Origin: Paraburkholderia xenovorans LB400
Lineage (GTDB): Bacteria; Pseudomonadota; Gammaproteobacteria; Burkholderiales; Burkholderiaceae
Assembly (NCBI RefSeq): GCF_000013645.1
Contig: NC_007951.1
Coordinates: 186,001-250,000, forward strand
Direction of reading: 5' to 3'
Length of the DNA: 64,000 nucleotides
Shown: positions 62,577 through 64,000 of the stretch, one piece after another
Position numbering within the stretch: the stretch's first letter is position 1
Layout: each line of letters begins with the position of its first letter
Position numbers and translations under genes: made by a program
The notes under the pieces: model-generated
Told to the model about the DNA's origin: nothing
The model's input: the letters and a program-made list of their open reading frames with translations, nothing else
The model's database searches: none

Positions 62577-63356
62577 TTACTCGACCTCGGCGGCGGTGCG
62601 CGGCTTGCGCGGCGCGCGCTCGAACGCACGGTCGTAGAGCCAGCGCGGCAGCACATGCAGCAGCATGGCCACGATGCGCATCTGCCAGGGGAACACCGCG
62701 AAGGCCGTTTGACGCTCGATTGCCTGCGCCACCTTCACGGCGAAACGGTCGGCATCCATCAGGAACGGCATGGTGTATGGGTTGTGCTCGGTCATGGGCG
62801 TGCGGATATAGCCGGGCGCAATGGTGACCACGCCGACGCCGTGCGGCCGCATTTCGACGCGCAACGCTTCCAGATACTTGAGCGCCGCCGATTTCGACGC
62901 GCTGTACGCGCCGGAGCCCGGCAAGCCGCGCACACCGGCGACGCTGGCGATTCCCACCAGCGTGCCGTGTCTCGCGGCGCTCATCGCGGCGGCGAATGGC
63001 TCGAACGTGGCGACCATGCCGAAGTAGTTGATATCCATCACTTCGCGGAAGGTGCGCAGGTCGCCGTGGCCGGTGACCGCACCGCGGCTGACGCCGGCGT
63101 TGGCGATCACGACGTCCGGCAAGCCGTGCTGCGCGATGAATTGCGCGGCCGCGTCGGCGAGCGCTTCGGCGTCGCGAACGTCGACGGAATAGGTGGAGAC
63201 GGTGCTCTGCGGATGGGACTGCTGGAAGGCGGCGAGGGCGTCGCCGCGGCGGGCCACGAGGCCGAGAACCGCGCCGCGCCGCGCATATTCGGCCGCGAGC
63301 GCGAGGCCGATGCCGCTCGAGGCGCCGGTAATGAAAACCTTCAACGGTGAACTCAT
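62577..63356 (-). CDS. SDR family oxidoreductase
   Basis: A 259-aa short-chain dehydrogenase. The start motif FITGASSGIGLALAAEYARRG, then NAGVSRGAVTGHGDL, the catalytic IASVAGVRGLPGSGAYSASK (Ser, Tyr, Lys) and the C-terminal membrane-proximal helix (MRIVAMLLHVLPRWLYDRAF) resemble the DltE/retinol-dehydrogenase-like group. The last helix could associate with the membrane. ATG 63356 lies 15 bp after the dsbA stop, and the stop is 3 bp before the cobalamin-binding protein start, so the three genes are co-transcribed. Confidence 0.9.
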   Translation of the reverse strand: MSSPLKVFITGASSGIGLALAAEYARRGAVLGLVARRGDALAAFQQSHPQSTVSTYSVDVRDAEALADAAAQFIAQHGLPDVVIANAGVSRGAVTGHGDLRTFREVMDINYFGMVATFEPFAAAMSAARHGTLVGIASVAGVRGLPGSGAYSASKSAALKYLEALRVEMRPHGVGVVTIAPGYIRTPMTEHNPYTMPFLMDADRFAVKVAQAIERQTAFAVFPWQMRIVAMLLHVLPRWLYDRAFERAPRKPRTAAEVE

Positions 63357-63371
63357 TCCGGCGCCCTGGCT

Positions 63372-64000
63372 TTACATCTTCTTGGCGCGGACTTGCGCGA
63401 CCAGGTAATCCAGCACCTGGATCGTGCCCGGCAGGCTGTTGGTGGCGGCGGGGCCGGTTTCATACTTGCCTTGGACTGCCAGTGTCGGCACGCCGTCGAT
63501 CTTGTAGTCTTCCAGCAGCTTCTTGTCTTTCTGCAGCGCGCTTTGCGTGGAGAACGAGTTGTACGCGTCCATGTATTTCTTCGGATCGACGCCGTTCTTC
63601 GCGAGGAATTTGGACTGATCTTCCGGCGTCAGCAGGTAGTCCTTGTTGACGTGGATTTCGTTGAAGACCTTCGGCGTGAGTTGCGTGGCGAGGCCGAGTG
63701 CGTCGAGCGCGTGGTACATCCTGGAATGCGGAATGAAGTCGTCGCGGAAGGCGACCGGCACGCGCTTGAACACCACGTCCGGAGCCTGCTTCTTCACCCA
63801 CGCTTCGAGGTACGGGTTGAATTCGTTGCAGTGCGGGCAGCCGTACCAGAAGAATTCGGTGACTTCGATCTTGCCGGCGGGCACGTCGGTTGGCTGCGCC
63901 GTGGGCAGCACGGTGTAGTCCTTGCCCGACACCGGCGCGGCCGGCGAAGCGTGCGCCGTGGCGGCAACGAGCCCTAGCGAGAGGAACAGAATGCTCAGCA
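63372..64000 (-). CDS. dsbA: Thiol:disulfide interchange protein DsbA (partial)
   Basis: The gene runs off the right edge; 209 codons are present and only the first few residues are missing. Part of the signal peptide is visible (LSILFLSLGLVAATAHA), followed by the thioredoxin-fold oxidase with the active-site CPHC in TEFFWYGCPHCNEFNP and the cis-Pro loop in IDGVPTLAVQGKYETG. It introduces disulfides into exported proteins in the periplasm and is recycled by DsbB. The mature length fits DsbA. It is the first visible gene of the leftward string ending with the cobalamin-binding protein. Confidence 0.94.
   Translation of the reverse strand, partial: LSILFLSLGLVAATAHASPAAPVSGKDYTVLPTAQPTDVPAGKIEVTEFFWYGCPHCNEFNPYLEAWVKKQAPDVVFKRVPVAFRDDFIPHSRMYHALDALGLATQLTPKVFNEIHVNKDYLLTPEDQSKFLAKNGVDPKKYMDAYNSFSTQSALQKDKKLLEDYKIDGVPTLAVQGKYETGPAATNSLPGTIQVLDYLVAQVRAKKM

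Overview
The window looks like an ordinary piece of the main chromosome of a Paraburkholderia/Burkholderia-type betaproteobacterium. The base composition is GC-rich, and the gene set fits that group: a Burkholderia-type outer-membrane porin, a KirBac potassium channel, a fused indolepyruvate:ferredoxin oxidoreductase, AceK, a bioA-bioF-bioD-bioB operon, a DsbA-type oxidase and a fused isobutyryl-CoA mutase (IcmF). The genus is inferred from gene content and is not proven. No tRNA, rRNA, CRISPR array or prophage was seen.

Layout. Bases 1-9.4 kb hold the tail of a PLP-dependent protein, a chemoreceptor, a TetR regulator with its SDR target, a diguanylate cyclase whose 3' end is replaced by an IS5-family insertion (6566-7478), debris that includes a chemoreceptor fossil, and a uracil/xanthine permease. 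From 9.5 to 18.6 kb come a CPA1 Na+/H+ antiporter, an EAL protein, cutC, the indolepyruvate oxidoreductase and KirBac. From 18.9 to 26.1 kb there are two tiny related proteins, a translationally coupled LacI / AGE-isomerase / PfkB-kinase operon with two matching upstream motifs, an EAL-CBS-GGDEF protein and an SBF-like transporter. From 26.7 to 36.1 kb there are a small secreted protein, a porin, a LysR regulator, icmF with two repeat-expanded linkers, a nitronate monooxygenase and a fluoroacetate-dehalogenase-like hydrolase.

From 40.8 down to 36.5 kb runs a leftward gene string: a 33-codon ORF overlapping ghrA, then an HMG-CoA-lyase-like gene, YbaK, DUF1289, MaoC and an MBL hydrolase, with several stop/start overlaps. 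From 41.1 to 47.3 kb come a small hydrolase, an orphan sulfate-binding protein and the complete biotin operon. From 47.3 to 49.9 kb there is no host gene. This interval is a composite inverted-repeat structure built on a perfect 32-bp palindrome, and an IS481-family element sits exactly at the dyad centre of the second palindrome. The flanks have mirrored strand composition (GT-rich on the left, CA-rich on the right).

From 49.8 to 59.8 kb come a secreted hydrolase, YchJ, an acyl-CoA dehydrogenase preceded by a three-copy 49-bp hairpin array, an SDR, a thiolase, carbonic anhydrase, AceK, a MerR regulator with a 19-bp-spacer promoter, and a divergent MBL hydrolase. The acyl-CoA dehydrogenase, thiolase, LiuR-like MerR and AceK point to fatty or branched-chain acyl-CoA breakdown feeding the glyoxylate bypass. 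From 59.9 to 64 kb come a peptide-binding protein, a BtuF-like cobalamin-binding protein, an SDR and dsbA, which is cut by the window edge.

The least explained parts are the 47.7-49.7 kb palindrome/IS481 structure, the small ORF overlapping ghrA, the repeat-grown linkers of IcmF, and the paired operator-like motifs at tetR/SDR and upstream of lacI.
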